In this document: positions 10,475 through 20,291 of the stretch, in pieces
How the letters are laid out: every line of letters starts with the position of its first letter
Position numbering within the stretch: the stretch's first letter is position 1
NCBI GenBank assembly: GCA_031835245.1
Contig: JAVKOQ010000398.1
Location: forward strand, 1-43,748
DNA: 43,748 nucleotides
Reading direction: 5' to 3'
Source: Balamuthia mandrillaris
Lineage: Eukaryota > Discosea > Longamoebia > Balamuthiidae
Notes under the pieces: generated by a model
What the model was told of the DNA's origin: nothing
The model's input: only the letters and a program-made list of their open reading frames with translations
Databases searched by the model: none
Made by a program: the position numbers and the translations under genes

Positions 10475-11713
10475 TTACACTTTGATCATATTATCCTGTG
10501 TGAACAGAATTACAGAATGCCTTGTGCCGACGTAAGGCAAAACGGAGTGCGTCAGCTGTGCGCTGCGAAAGGCAACAACGTCACCGGGCTGGGTGTTCAC
10601 CGTCACGTTTATCTCTGGGAAAAACAGTTGGCCGCCGGTAAAGTCACCGAGAGGTATGACCACGGCAAGCCCTTCTTTGTAATCGTTTTTGTTGCGGTGA
10701 GGCTCCACAGCAAAGTCCACGTTCACAACCACTGTCGCTAGAGAGCAAGCGAGTTCAGCTCTTTGCAAAGAAAAAGAACGAAACGCGGGAGGGGAACGCC
10801 GTACCGAATGGAGAAATGGGATTGTCAGCAATGAAAGCACTGTTCTCCTCCAAAATCGAGCATAGCTCTGGATAGTGCTCCTTCAGCAGCCCATGCACCG
10901 CTCGGAAAACGGGCCGGTTCTCTTGCAGCCAGTTTTGAGCGGCTGCCGCCTCGGTGCCGCGTATGGGTCTTGGGGTACCTGAGTACCGCAAGGCCCAGCC
11001 GAACCTGTAGGTGGCTCCTCCTTGCTGCCGCGAGCGGCTTCGTTTCCTGACATTCGGCCGTTGTGTTGCGGCAAGTGGGGTTATGGAGGCAAGCATCTGC
11101 TCGTGGAGATGGGCTGGCAGTGCCGTGGCAAACAGCTGCACAGCCGTGCCGCCGAACAGGTCCGCGGCCACGTGGAGGCCCTGCCTATCGAGCGTGCAAG
11201 GCCGTGGGTCCAAGTAGCGACGACGCGCAACACGGAGCGAACGTGGGCCAGCCGCATGCGGCGGATGCTCCCTCTGGTGTGGCTGTGTTGCGTCCCCAGT
11301 AGTGACCAACGAAGAAGGGGCAGGAGAGGACGATGCGCCTGCATGCCTCTCCAAAGGGTGCGGAGAAGCTCTACTTTTCTGTTTGGCCTTTCTCGTTCGC
11401 TTGCGCGGCGGCTTTGGCAGGCTCCACTTGTCCAAGCAAGAGGTCTGCAGGTCTGTTTGGAATCCCCACCACCATTCCCCCCCAAAAAAAACCCCATCAG
11501 AAAACACCCAAGGAACCGGAGGAGTAGTGGCATAGCATAGGAGAAGAAAAAAAGTAGCAGAAGAGATTTACATGTCTCTGTGCAAACGGGTGGCGGGGGG
11601 ACAGAGAAGGTCACACGATCGAGCGCTGCTGGAGCTATTGACCTCGTGGCCCGCAGAGATGGTGGTGGGGCCGACAGGATGCAAAAATTCTGTTTCGAAG
11701 CCTGCTTCCGCAT
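10475..11713 (-). CDS. TET/JBP-like 2-oxoglutarate/Fe(II) dioxygenase
   Basis: Three exons: 11713-11572, 11452-10805, 10737-10475 (350 residues, phases agree; ATG at 11713). The C-terminal half matches the double-stranded beta-helix 2OG oxygenase fold: an iron-site strand VEPHRNKND, then GLAVVIPLGDFTGGQLFFPE, PGDVVAFRS, the distal His in LTHSVLP and the 2OG-binding Arg in GTRHSVILF. The order and spacing are those of the TET/JBP class of nucleic-acid base hydroxylases, which in fungi and protists occur as short stand-alone proteins. The first iron motif reads H-R-N instead of H-x-D, so metal binding may be weakened or the enzyme may be inactive. The N-terminal 130 residues are basic and low-complexity, which would suit DNA or RNA contact. 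The N-terminal exon is less sure than the rest. Confidence 0.75.
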
Positions 11714-12136
11714 TCACAAGGTTGGTTTTGTCTGTTTTAAAGCGCAACAGCGAGGATGATTTTTCTTGCTCCAGCAAAGACTTGAGCCTCACGACTTTAC
11801 TTCCTCCTGTGGTCTATCCTCCGCTCTTGAGCAACAAGCGCCTTTTTTTTTTTTTTTTGAAAGCCAAGGGCACCACCTTCCCTTCCCTCCCCCAAACGAA
11901 TGGAAAACGTAGCAAAAAACCGCTCCTCCACCACCACCAAGAACACCGTTGAATTTTGTAGTGGAAATCAAAAGAGTTTCTCTTTCATTTTCCGGTTGAA
12001 AAAAATTGGTCCAATGTTTTCTAGGAAATATTTTGTCTACAAATAAGATCAATCCGCGATCGATAAGTATGACGTCATCCGCTTTTCTCTAAGGACGACA
12101 CGAAAGAGCGAACACAAACAAAAAAAAAACCAACAG
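11714..12136. promoter_or_regulatory. Divergent promoter region with a CRE-like TGACGTCA
   Basis: The 423-base spacer lies between the dioxygenase (-) and RSRC2-like (+) starts. A perfect TGACGTCA palindrome is at 12070-12077, 60-67 bases before ATG 12137. No other gene is visible. Confidence 0.45.
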
Positions 12137-13239
12137 ATGGCGGACTCGCGTGATGAAAGCCCTTTGAAGAACGTGCGTTTTTCCTTCTCGCTCCCTTCCC
12201 TTCTTGAGAGAGAAGTCTTTTTATTGTTGCTCTCTTGCTCTCCATGGGCGTTGGCTTCTCGTTTTTTTCCACACCCATTCCGAATCAACAAGATGAAAAG
12301 ATGCAGAAGAAGACAAAATCTTCCTTTTGACATAGGGATGAAAAAAAAAACACACAACAGGAGAGCCCAAGTGTCGCTCGACGGCCTTCTACCGTTGGTA
12401 GCTCTGAACGAACGACAGCATACAGCGAAGAACGAAGCAGGAGTAGAGATCGAGACAGAGAACGAGAAAGAGACAGGGAGAGGAGACACAGGCACTCCAG
12501 CGACCGATCGAGCCGAAGCAGTTATGGAAGAAGAGGGAGAGACAGAGACAGAGACAGAGACAGAGACAGAGACAGAGACAGAGACAGAGACAGAGACAGA
12601 GACAGAGACAGAGACAGAGACAGAGACAGAGACAGAGACAGATCGCACAAACGAAAACGGGAGAGTGAAGAAAGAAGCGACAGCAAAGAAAAAGGAGGAG
12701 GAAAAGAACACGAAGAAAAAGAGAAACAGGAAACCACTGCAACAAAGGCATTCACGGACAGCACCGCTGCATCAGCTGCTCCTTCCGCTTCTTCTATAGA
12801 GCAAACTCTTCCCGCTGGAGATGATACGTCTCCTTCCATAAGCGCTTATGAGCTGCAGCAGCAACAGAGAAGAAAGCTGTTGTTGTGGCAACAGAAAATG
12901 AAGCATCTCTCCTCTCCTTCCGCCTCTCTTTCATCTTCCTCTTCGCTTTCATCTTCTTCCTCTTCCTCGATGAACACACCACAAACATCCTCCTCTCCTT
13001 CTTCTTCCATTTGGGAGGGTGCCTCCTTTGAAAGCGAAGAAAGAAAGAACAAGTTTCTAAAGCTAATGGGAGCCAGAAAAGCAACAGCAACTACTTCCAC
13101 GACCTCTCCACAAGCACAACAAACTCCAAACCAAAACTTAACACGACAACAAGGAAATCTCTTTCAAGACTTGGAACGACAATTCAACACAGGACTAAAC
13201 CAAGGCCGAACGTCTAAAGGCCTCGGCTTCTCTTCTTGA
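12137..13239 (+). CDS. RS/RD-rich protein with SMAP domain (RSRC2-like)
   Basis: Two exons: 12137-12172 and 12361-13239 (304 residues; GTGCGT donor, phase 0). The chosen frame gives an N-terminal arginine-serine region, then about 17 RD dipeptides from the GACAGA tract, a Lys/Glu stretch, Ser runs, and a C-terminal SMAP domain. The latter shows W-E, KNKFLKLMGARK, then NLFQDLERQFNTG and KGLGF at the very end, which is the layout of RSRC2 (arginine/serine-rich coiled-coil 2). LQQQQRRKLLLWQQKM before it also matches that family. The other two frames of the tract (ETET and QRQR) do not lead into the domain. A nuclear role linked to pre-mRNA splicing is inferred from the RS/RD content. Intron 12173-12360 is the only one. 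Confidence 0.85.
12537..12641 (+). repeat. GACAGA hexamer tract, coding (Arg-Asp repeats)
   Basis: About 17 near-perfect copies of GACAGA inside exon 2 of the RSRC2-like gene, translated as alternating Arg-Asp. The near-perfect DNA identity points to recent slippage expansion. The same hexamer on the same strand near 23.0-23.1 kb is intronic for a gene on the other strand. Confidence 0.9.
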
Positions 13240-13320
13240 AACCTTTTCTTGTGTGTGTGTTTTTTTTTTATAGATGCAACAACAACAACAGCAAAACAGA
13301 ACAACAACTAAACGTTTTCT

Positions 13321-14589
13321 TCACTTATAAAACAACCAACTTGCGAAAACGCCGAGAACAACGCATATCGCAGCCTGCCCACTTCGTAAGGACTGCGACA
13401 GCCCCTCGTTCTTCTTCTCTCTTTCTCTTTCTTCTTCTTTCCTCTTCAACATTTGCTCCAAGTCTGCTCTCAATCTCTCGCTTTGGTCGTACAAGGACTT
13501 CCACCGTTCGATGCAACGACACAACTCCTCGTTCTCTCTCCGCAAGGTAGCTCGTTCCGCTCTCAACCGAGCGAGCGTTAGCTGGTCCTCTTCCTCGTGT
13601 TCTTCTCTTTCTCGTAAGACTTGTTGCAGCTCTTCCATTTTGTGTCGCCACTGTGCTAAACCTTTTTCCCATTCCAGACTTGCTCTCTCAAACAGTTCTT
13701 TCTCTCTTTGCAGTTCTTCCACCTTTTCTTCCAGTTCTTCTTTCTCCATCTCCCACGATGGCCATTCTCGTTTGCGTTCGTCATCATCTTCTTCTTCTTC
13801 TTCGGCCTCATTCTTTTCGTTCGTTTTTTCTTCCATGTCCGTTCTCTCTTTCAAATCTTTTGCTTTCTCGTTGCCTTTCTGTGGCTTCTTTCTCATTTTT
13901 ACTTGTGCATTTTTCTTGTGTTGTGCTTGTTGTTGTTGGTGTTGTTGAAAGAACCGTTCTTGCATGGATAGCATTTGTAACTTTTCTCTGTCTAAGCTTT
14001 CCATCTCTTCTCGGATAGTCCGTTCTAAGCTTTCTTTCTCACTCTTCAATGCTTCCACTCTTTGTTTTTCGTCTTCCAGTTGAAAACGAAGTTCCAGAAG
14101 TTGATCTTCCAGAGCCAGCCGTTCGTTCTCGAGCGTTTGGCGGCGTTGTTTCTCAGCTTCAGCTTTTTTCTGGAAGAGGTTCATCTGTTTTAACAAAACT
14201 GACTTTGGAACATTCTGTTGGCAAACAAGAAGGTGAGGGAAAAAAAAGACGAGAGAAAAAGAGGAGCAATATGAGAAACAGAAGGAGGATCAAAAACCGG
14301 GAAGAAAGCAGAGGATAATGAGAGTGAACGAAGAACAGATGAAGCAAAAACAATGAAAAATTGCCTGGAGAAATAAACCTCAAGTTCATAGTCGCTGGAA
14401 GCATTCAGAGCAATGAAGCTGCTGACGGAGGGGGATCCGGTCTCGATATTTTGTTGTTGTTGAAGTGGCGAATAGTGACCAGCAGGCGTCCCTTGATTTT
14501 CTTCATTCACTGCAAAAAAAACAAACAAAAAATACAATGAGTTTCAAATAACTGTCTTCATGAGCACGAATGATACCTGTATCGTTCAT
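13321..14589 (-). CDS. Coiled-coil protein with C-terminal membrane anchor
   Basis: Three exons: 14589-14577, 14509-14379, 14214-13321 (345 residues, phases agree). Residues about 60-310 are strongly heptad-patterned, rich in Glu, Lys, Gln and Leu with a very acidic insert (EEEEEDDDE), so a long coiled coil. The last 20 residues (AAICVVLGVFASWLFYK) form one hydrophobic segment with almost nothing after it, the mark of a tail-anchored protein of the ER, Golgi or another organelle. A golgin-like tether or SNARE-neighbour role is possible, but no family motif is seen. The start ATG overlaps the ALKBH6 stop by an ATGA; an upstream TGTCGACA at 14691-14698 supports a separate promoter. An ALKBH6-coiled-coil fusion through an unseen intron is the alternative. 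Confidence 0.7.
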
Positions 14590-16390
14590 GTTGGACATAT
14601 ATATCCTTTGTTGAAGACTCTTTTTCTGTGTTCTTCTTCGTGAAACAAATAGAGCGAAGCGACACTCCCTCGAATCCACGACGACACGAATGTCGACATG
14701 AATTTAACTATTTTTTTTTCAGTCATTTTTTGGCCGCGGTCGACGCACAAAACGAACCCCCGCAGCGTGAGTGAGACGCGGGTGTCGCGGAGAATGGAAG
14801 TGGCGTTGCTGTAGTCCCCTTCGGTTTTGTCCAAGTTGATGACCCGCCTGCCCTCCAGCACGTCCTCTTTTGTTTCTGTTTTTGGTTTTTGGTTTTCGTT
14901 AGCGACCATGAAAAGAGAAAGAATGAATGAAGAGGAGAAAGGAGGAAAGCAAAAGAGGGATCAGAGTCTATCTAGCTGTGTAGTCATGGGGCCTCAAGTG
15001 CAGCCAATGGGTTCTATCTTTCTTCTCTTTTTTTAAACCCTTCCTGGTAGTGTTCTAATCACTTCCCTCTTTGGCCAAAGCAGAAAAAAAAAAAGCAAAA
15101 GATATGCAGAAAACGAAGAAGATAAAGAGGAAGGAAAGAAAATGACTCACCATCAATACCATGATAGTAGGCTTTGTACACGTCTTCGCGAAAGACGAAC
15201 AAGGAACGAGGTTCCAACAGCACCGAAGCGATGGCTTCCCGGTGGTGATGCCGATGACGCTGAGGATCCTCACCTTTTTGTTGCTTCTGTTCTTGGTCTT
15301 GGTCTTGTTTAAGTTGTGCGCTTGTTGTCTTAGGATAAATGTGCAGTAACAGAGGGCTACGAAGAGAGAGAATGGCCACGTGAGGACAATACAATGGTCC
15401 ATCTTCATGCGGCTGAGAGGACAAGAGAAAGGAAAAAATAGTGAGCAGAAAAAAATAGCAACGAGGAAAAAGAAAAAGAAAGAGGCACCATTATGCCTTG
15501 ACCAGGTTCGTATTCGTTGATGAGAGCATGGTTGAATGGCCGTAGGAAGACGCCACGAGCTACCAAGAGACGGCCCAGCTCTTCCAGCCACTCTGGCAGA
15601 GGTTCCTCCAGCATCCCGTCCATACTTGGCTTTCCTCCTTTCATTTGAAAATTTTTTAAAAGAATCAGAAGGAGGAGAAGGAGTAGGAGAAGAAGAAGAA
15701 GAAGAAGAAGAAGAAGAATAAGAAAACGAAGAAGAAGAAAGGAAGAAGAAGAAGAAGAAGAAGAAGAAGAAGAAGAAGAACAAGAAGAAGAAGAAGAAGA
15801 AGAAGAAGAAGAAGAAGAAGAAGAAGAAGAAGAACAAGAAGAAAAAGAAGAAGAACAAGAACAAGAAGAACAAGAAGGAAGCACAAGCACAAACGAAGAG
15901 CAAGAAGCAGCAGAGAAAGCACAAAAAAAGACAAACAGACAAGAGAGCAAAAGAGCGGTTTACCCCAATTCTGCAACCGTCGTTTCTTCAGTTGTGTCCA
16001 CGCGGTCTCGGCGGCAGCTCCCTCCTCATAAATATTTCGCAGCAACGCAGCTTCCTCCTCCTCGCTCACAAAGGAGGGCACGTAGTACATTCTATCCAAC
16101 GCTACCTCTTCCCCTATTCTCCACCGAGCAAGGGGATCGTTCCTCCCTTCTGTCCCTTCTTTGTCCAACGGATAGACCGAAGCTGGAACGTTTTCCATCA
16201 CCTCCCAATCGCATTCTGCTTCTGCTTCGGCTTCATGGACGCTCTCCTCTTTTGTTGGTTTTCTTCCTCCATGAGAACTTGAAACGGCGTCTGGTGCGGT
16301 CGTGAGAGGCTGTGGAGGAGAACGACGTGCTGAACGGCGCTGTTGCTGCTTCGCCTCTCGCCACAGTGCCTCGAAATCCAACGAACTCAT
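14586..16390 (-). CDS. ALKBH6: ALKBH6-type AlkB dioxygenase
   Basis: Four exons: 16390-15964, 15637-15489, 15412-15151 and 14875-14586 (an acceptor at 14866 is also in phase), about 375 residues. After an N-terminal extension of about 100 residues unlike animal ALKBH6, the family blocks follow in order: [64 protein letters not shown]-like LLEPRSLFVF, YYHGI and TRVSLTLR. All catalytic residues are present: H-x-D in PHED, the distal His in YYHGI, and the 2OG Arg in TRVSLTLR. The [13 protein letters not shown] loop marks the ALKBH6 branch, linked elsewhere to nucleic-acid damage response. The C-terminus past TRVSLTLR is about 55 residues longer than usual and less certain. The GAA-rich intron (TTC on the sense strand) lies at 15963-15638. 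Confidence 0.88.
14691..14698. promoter_or_regulatory. TGTCGACA palindrome
   Basis: Lies 102-109 bases before the proposed ATG (14589) of the coiled-coil gene, the same offset as in other gene starts here. It falls inside the long C-terminal frame of ALKBH6, which makes that C-terminal end or the gene boundary questionable. Confidence 0.35.
15670..15890 (-). repeat. GAA (TTC on sense strand) intronic microsatellite
   Basis: Long GAA run with GAACAA interruptions in the first intron of ALKBH6. Long open frames across it encode only poly-Ser/Leu/Phe/Glu and are artefacts. Confidence 0.85.
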
Positions 16391-17356
16391 TTTGGGTTTT
16401 TTTTTCTTCTGTCTCTCTTTTTTTTGCGGACATAAGAGAATGACATCATTTGATCGAAGTAGTGAGAGATCATTTATCCTAATCGATTTATCGTCGACTT
16501 CAGGTTATTGTCGACATATTATTGTCGACTTCCTTCGATTTGTCGACATTTATTTGTTTTCTTCTCTGCTTGGAGCTCTTCTCTAGAGGAGAGTGTGGAG
16601 AGACATTGCTTTTTGTTGGCGTTCGTGGTGGTCAGTGTTCGTTGTGGTCTGTTGAAATGAGCAGGGCTTGATAGTTATCAACCTCTCACTCTTCACCGTA
16701 TTCTAGGGAACTTCTCACAATAATATTACCTTCACCTCTTTGTTATTATTTGTTTCTTTAATGCTCTTGCTGCACACGGCACTTTCCCGTTGTGCTCGCA
16801 CCTGCTCCATAGGTCATGGGGTCCCATGCTAACGCATACCCTTTCTTTCACATATTTTTTTTTCACGCCTCTGAGCTTTCTATCTGATGGCTGTGTGAGG
16901 AGTTTGAAGATGATTCCTCAAGTTCTCCTTGGGACGGTGCACCCTATTAACAATTTCCCTGGCTAAGGATTCTCGTGTTGGCAACGTACTACATTGAGCA
17001 GCTGCAACCCAGCAGTCGCCAAACCGATGCCTCCTGTGGCGAACAATTCTTTCCCCAACGAGCAAACGACGAAAAGAAGCTCGATTCAAAACATTCAATG
17101 TTTTGCCTCTGTAGGTTTGCTCTGCTTGGCCTACCGATGGAAGGGATGAGAACGTTCCAAAACCGTACCTGCAGGCCCGATGCGCATGGACAACGCCCCC
17201 AGTTCTGGGATGGTCCAACCTTGATGCACGTGGAACGCGCTCCTCACCCACGTGCTCGACCACCAGCCGAGTCGACGTGAAAACCCTTCATTAAGGTGTA
17301 ATGCTTCATTCCTCCAAGCTGATAAAATAGAAAAAGCAACAGCCAAGAACGCAACC
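16391..17356. other. Divergent intergenic region
   Basis: Separates ALKBH6 (-) from the arrestin-like gene (+). The first 160 bases hold four GTCGAC-core sites and a TGACATCA. The part at 16880-17263 has a 127-codon open frame on the minus strand, rich in Arg and His, with no family I recognise; it may be chance. The rest shows nothing clear. Confidence 0.5.
16441..16548 (-). promoter_or_regulatory. Cluster of four GTCGAC-core palindromes plus TGACATCA
   Basis: CGTCGACT at 16492-16499, TGTCGACA at 16509-16516, TGTCGACT at 16523-16530 and TGTCGACA at 16541-16548, all 102-158 bases before the ALKBH6 ATG. TGACATCA at 16441-16448 is 51-58 bases before the same ATG. Four copies of a six-base palindrome in under 60 bases is far above chance, so a binding-site cluster is likely. 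Confidence 0.5.
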
Positions 17357-17860
17357 ATGCAACACCAACAGAAGAAGAACAAGGACAAGAACAAGAACAA
17401 AGCCACCAAAGACTTGCTCTACCGGTTTGCCGGGTTGGACGAAGACGCAAGGGACCTCTATGCCAGCATGGAGGAGGATCCTGCCTCGTCCTCCACTGCG
17501 GCTCTTCGCCTCTCCAAAAACGCTTCTACCTCTTCTTCCTCTTCTTCCTCATCTTCAACCACGTTTCTCACTCTGGACGACCTTGAGGCCGCTTCTTTGC
17601 CGAGGGTTAACAACACCACCACAAAGGCAGGAGCCACGTTGAAACGTTCTTACTCCAGCAATGACAGCGACAAGCTAGCTGCAAGAACAAATGGTGCACT
17701 TTGTCCCTCTCCCTCTCTTGCCCTCCGAGCGTGTTTGCGGCTGGACTTGAAGAAAGAGGAGTACCAGTCCTTTGTGTTTTCCATCCGGAATAAGGCGTGG
17801 CATCCTGGGGATGTGGTTCCTATCTCTGGTAAGTTATCTCATTTGTTGCTTTCTCTCTCT

Positions 17861-17916
<56 letters not shown>

Positions 17917-18178
17917 TCTCTCTCCTGTTTCCTCGCTTATTCACTTACTCTTACTTTCGTTCCTCTTTCTTCTCAAAAGTAGAGATAAAGGGAAGAGCAA
18001 AGAAAAAGATCAAAAACATCAAAGTCTACATCCAAGCCTCCAAGACACCAAAACACCACCATCGACTTTCAACGCACCGAGTTATGACAGCCGGTTGGTG
18101 TTCGTGGTGAATCATGGATGTGCTCCTGTCTACGTTAAGGGCAAAGCAGAACTGCCTCTGGTGATTGTTGAAGAATAA
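17357..18178 (+). CDS. Arrestin-like protein, C-terminal frame unresolved
   Basis: Exon 1 is 17357-17828 (ATG 17357, donor GTAAGT) and exon 2 starts near 17980. Residues about 60-110 are Ser-rich. From about residue 120 the sequence LRACLRLDLKKEEYQSF, HPGDVVPIS and, after the intron, VEIKGRAKKKIKNIKVYIQAS follows the pattern of an arrestin C-terminal lobe (pGd-vpi-vei-n-s-k-ik-ikv). In that frame translation stops at 18110. A second frame, reached through an alternative acceptor 5 bases further on, runs to 18178 and ends in RLVFVVNHGCAPVYVKGK and PLVIVEE, also arrestin-like. Either splicing, a frameshift or a sequence error lies here. The N-terminal lobe of arrestin is not seen, so this is a short or degenerate member. 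Confidence 0.5.
17852..17910 (+). repeat. TC microsatellite in arrestin-like intron
   Basis: Nearly pure TC run inside the only intron, on the sense strand, between the GTAAGT donor and the acceptor. Confidence 0.85.
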
Positions 18179-18219
18179 AGCAAAGAGGAAAGAACATACT
18201 TGCAAAGAGAAAGCAAAAG

Positions 18220-18262
<43 letters not shown>

Positions 18263-18590
18263 ACAAAAGAAACGGAAAGATGAAAAAAGATTGTTATCAG
18301 TGTACAGAGAAGGACAAAAGGGAGAATATAAAAGAAGAAGTAAAAAAACAAAAGGTGTTGAAAAAGAAGAAGATAAGTTGCTTCTTCGACGTCGTAGCAA
18401 AAATGAAACGTTCTTCCTTGGCGCCTTCTTTTTTTAAAAAGAAATAAACGTTACCACTTAAACAAAAAGAAAAAGAAAAGGCAACAGGAGACAAGAGATG
18501 CATACCTTCCATTTCTGTTTCGCTTCTTTCCATCTTCTTTCGTCACTCCGTCATCGTTTAGTTTTTGGTTTTTTTGAAGTGTGTGTTAAT
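18179..18590. other. Spacer between convergent genes with GA repeat
   Basis: Purine-rich spacer of 412 bases downstream of the arrestin-like gene (+) and of spg1 (-). It holds a GA microsatellite at about 18219-18256. No gene is seen. Confidence 0.55.
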
Positions 18591-19662
18591 TTAGTACTCC
18601 AAAATAGGTTCTCCCACTTCCGTTACTTGAGCGATGGTGCACTTCAGATCGAATGCCTTGGCCAACACGATCTTAAAGATCTTTTGAACGTTGATGGAGG
18701 CGTGCGCTGAACTGAAGACCAAGGGAGCCTTCATTGCTTTGGCGAATTTCCTTGCCTGAAAAAAACAAGCCAAACAAACATGTTGTTAGAGATAGAAGAG
18801 AAGAGCATAGAGCATGATGAGACAGAGAGAGAAGAAAAACGAGGAGATGGAACAAACCTGTTTGGTAATGTCTTCCTGCTCCTCTTTAGGGAAGTTGGCA
18901 AAAAGATCATACTTGGTACCAATCAAAAATGGAATGGCGGACTTGTTAAAACCGCGAGCCTGTCGGTACCATTCCTTAACGCTGATAAGAGTAGACTTTC
19001 GGGAAAGATCGAACATGAACAAGATGGCCACCGCATCGTTACACACCAGCGGCAACATGCTGATGAATTCTCGTTGACCTATTCGTGGAGTGGAACAAAA
19101 TCAGATGTTAAGCAACAAAATGAAATAGGGGAGAGAGAGAGAAAAAAAAAGAAGGGGAGAGGATGGATGCGCACCTCCCAAATCCCAAATGCTGAAAGTG
19201 ATTTCGTTGCTGCGAATGTTTACAGTTTTTTCCATAAAGTTCACACCTATAAAAACCAAACGAGACCATGTGAGAAATATAATACATCAATAGAACATAA
19301 GAGAAGAGAACCCTAGACACAGGACTCCCATCAGAGAGAGGAAAGAGGGGAGAGTGCGAGGAGAGAGGGAGAGAGAGAGAAGCAGGAGGAGAAGGGAAGA
19401 TAAGAGGAAAATTAAACAAACAGAGAAGAGGCGACGGAAGAAGAGAATAACAAAAAAAATTGGCAAGGAAGAGTTACAAACCTAGAGTACAGATGTAGTC
19501 CTCGTCGAACTTGCCCTCGACGTAGCGCACCATGAGGGAGGTCTTACCCACCTCGCTGTCGCCGACCATGCCCACCTTGACCACGACCGAGCTCTTGCCT
19601 TTGCCAGGGGTCTTGTACTTGTCGCCACCGGCGGCCTTCGCGTTGGAGGGAGCAGCTGACAT
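18591..19662 (-). CDS. spg1: Septum-promoting GTPase Spg1/Tem1
   Basis: Four exons: 19662-19482, 19246-19175, 19078-18858, 18755-18591 (212 residues, all phases agree). All GTPase boxes are present: GDSEVGKTS (P-loop), the switch I Thr in CTLGVNF, WDLGGQ (G3), GTKYD (G4) and SSAHAS (G5). The segments FMEKTVNIRSNEITFSIWDL, MLPLVCNDAVAILFMFDLS and NVQKIFKIVLAKAFDLKCTI are diagnostic for Spg1/Tem1, the small GTPase at the top of the septation initiation / mitotic exit network. In amoebozoans without a septum the protein is kept and acts in cytokinesis-related signalling. There is no C-terminal prenylation Cys, as is normal for this family. The N-terminal 28 residues are a low-complexity Gly/Lys/Ser extension. 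Confidence 0.97.
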
Positions 19663-20291
19663 ATTGCTTTTTACTATGTATATATTCTACCTATTAAAAA
19701 GGGAGAAGATGGAGAAGAGAGAAGAGGAGAGAGAGAGGTAAGAGAAGGCGTGAGAGAAAAAAAGAAAGTGATTAGGGTTTTGGATATCCATTAGGCGGAC
19801 GTAAAGAGTTACACACAGGGAGGGAAAAATAAAAATGTGTAACACACACACAAAAAAAAAAAAAAAAAAGAGGAGGAATCACATACAGTACTGGAGATGC
19901 GAGTGTGTTCCTTTGTACGCGGGGGCTGATCGAAACGCGGTAGCGATCAGAGCAGGCCACCCCCCAAAAAAAAAATTGATAATACAGTGATCCCCTTTTG
20001 GTCTCTTTTTATTTTTTTTCTATTCAGCAAAAAAAAAATGAATGGAGGGTTTTATTGTCGACAGCAATAACGGGGACCCTCGTTTCATTATGGGGGGGTG
20101 ACTCGGTTGTGCACTTTTATTGCTCCTTTCGAGCTGAAGAAGTGCACCTCCTGAAATTGTCGACATAAAGTAAATTATAATAAAACAAACGAATGGGCAT
20201 TCACGGAGAGAGAGAGGTGATCGGTATTGCTTTCTTCTTGTTCTTGTTCTTGTTCTTGTTCTTGTTCTCGTTCTTGTTCTCATGAGCACAT
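19663..20291. promoter_or_regulatory. spg1 upstream region with two TGTCGACA sites
   Basis: Spacer between the spg1 ATG and the stop of the BTB gene, both on the minus strand. TGTCGACA occurs at 20056-20063 and 20158-20165, about 400-500 bases before spg1. A CT run on the sense strand precedes the ATG (about 19720-19740). A TTCTTG hexamer tract is at about 20232-20280. No gene is seen. Confidence 0.5.
20232..20280 (+). repeat. TTCTTG hexamer tract
   Basis: About eight copies of GTTCTT just downstream of the BTB gene stop. It is intergenic. Confidence 0.8.

Noticed and set aside
15405-15950. Long hydrophobic frames on the minus strand
   Set aside because: TTC repeat of the ALKBH6 intron; only short parts at the edges are real exons in another frame.
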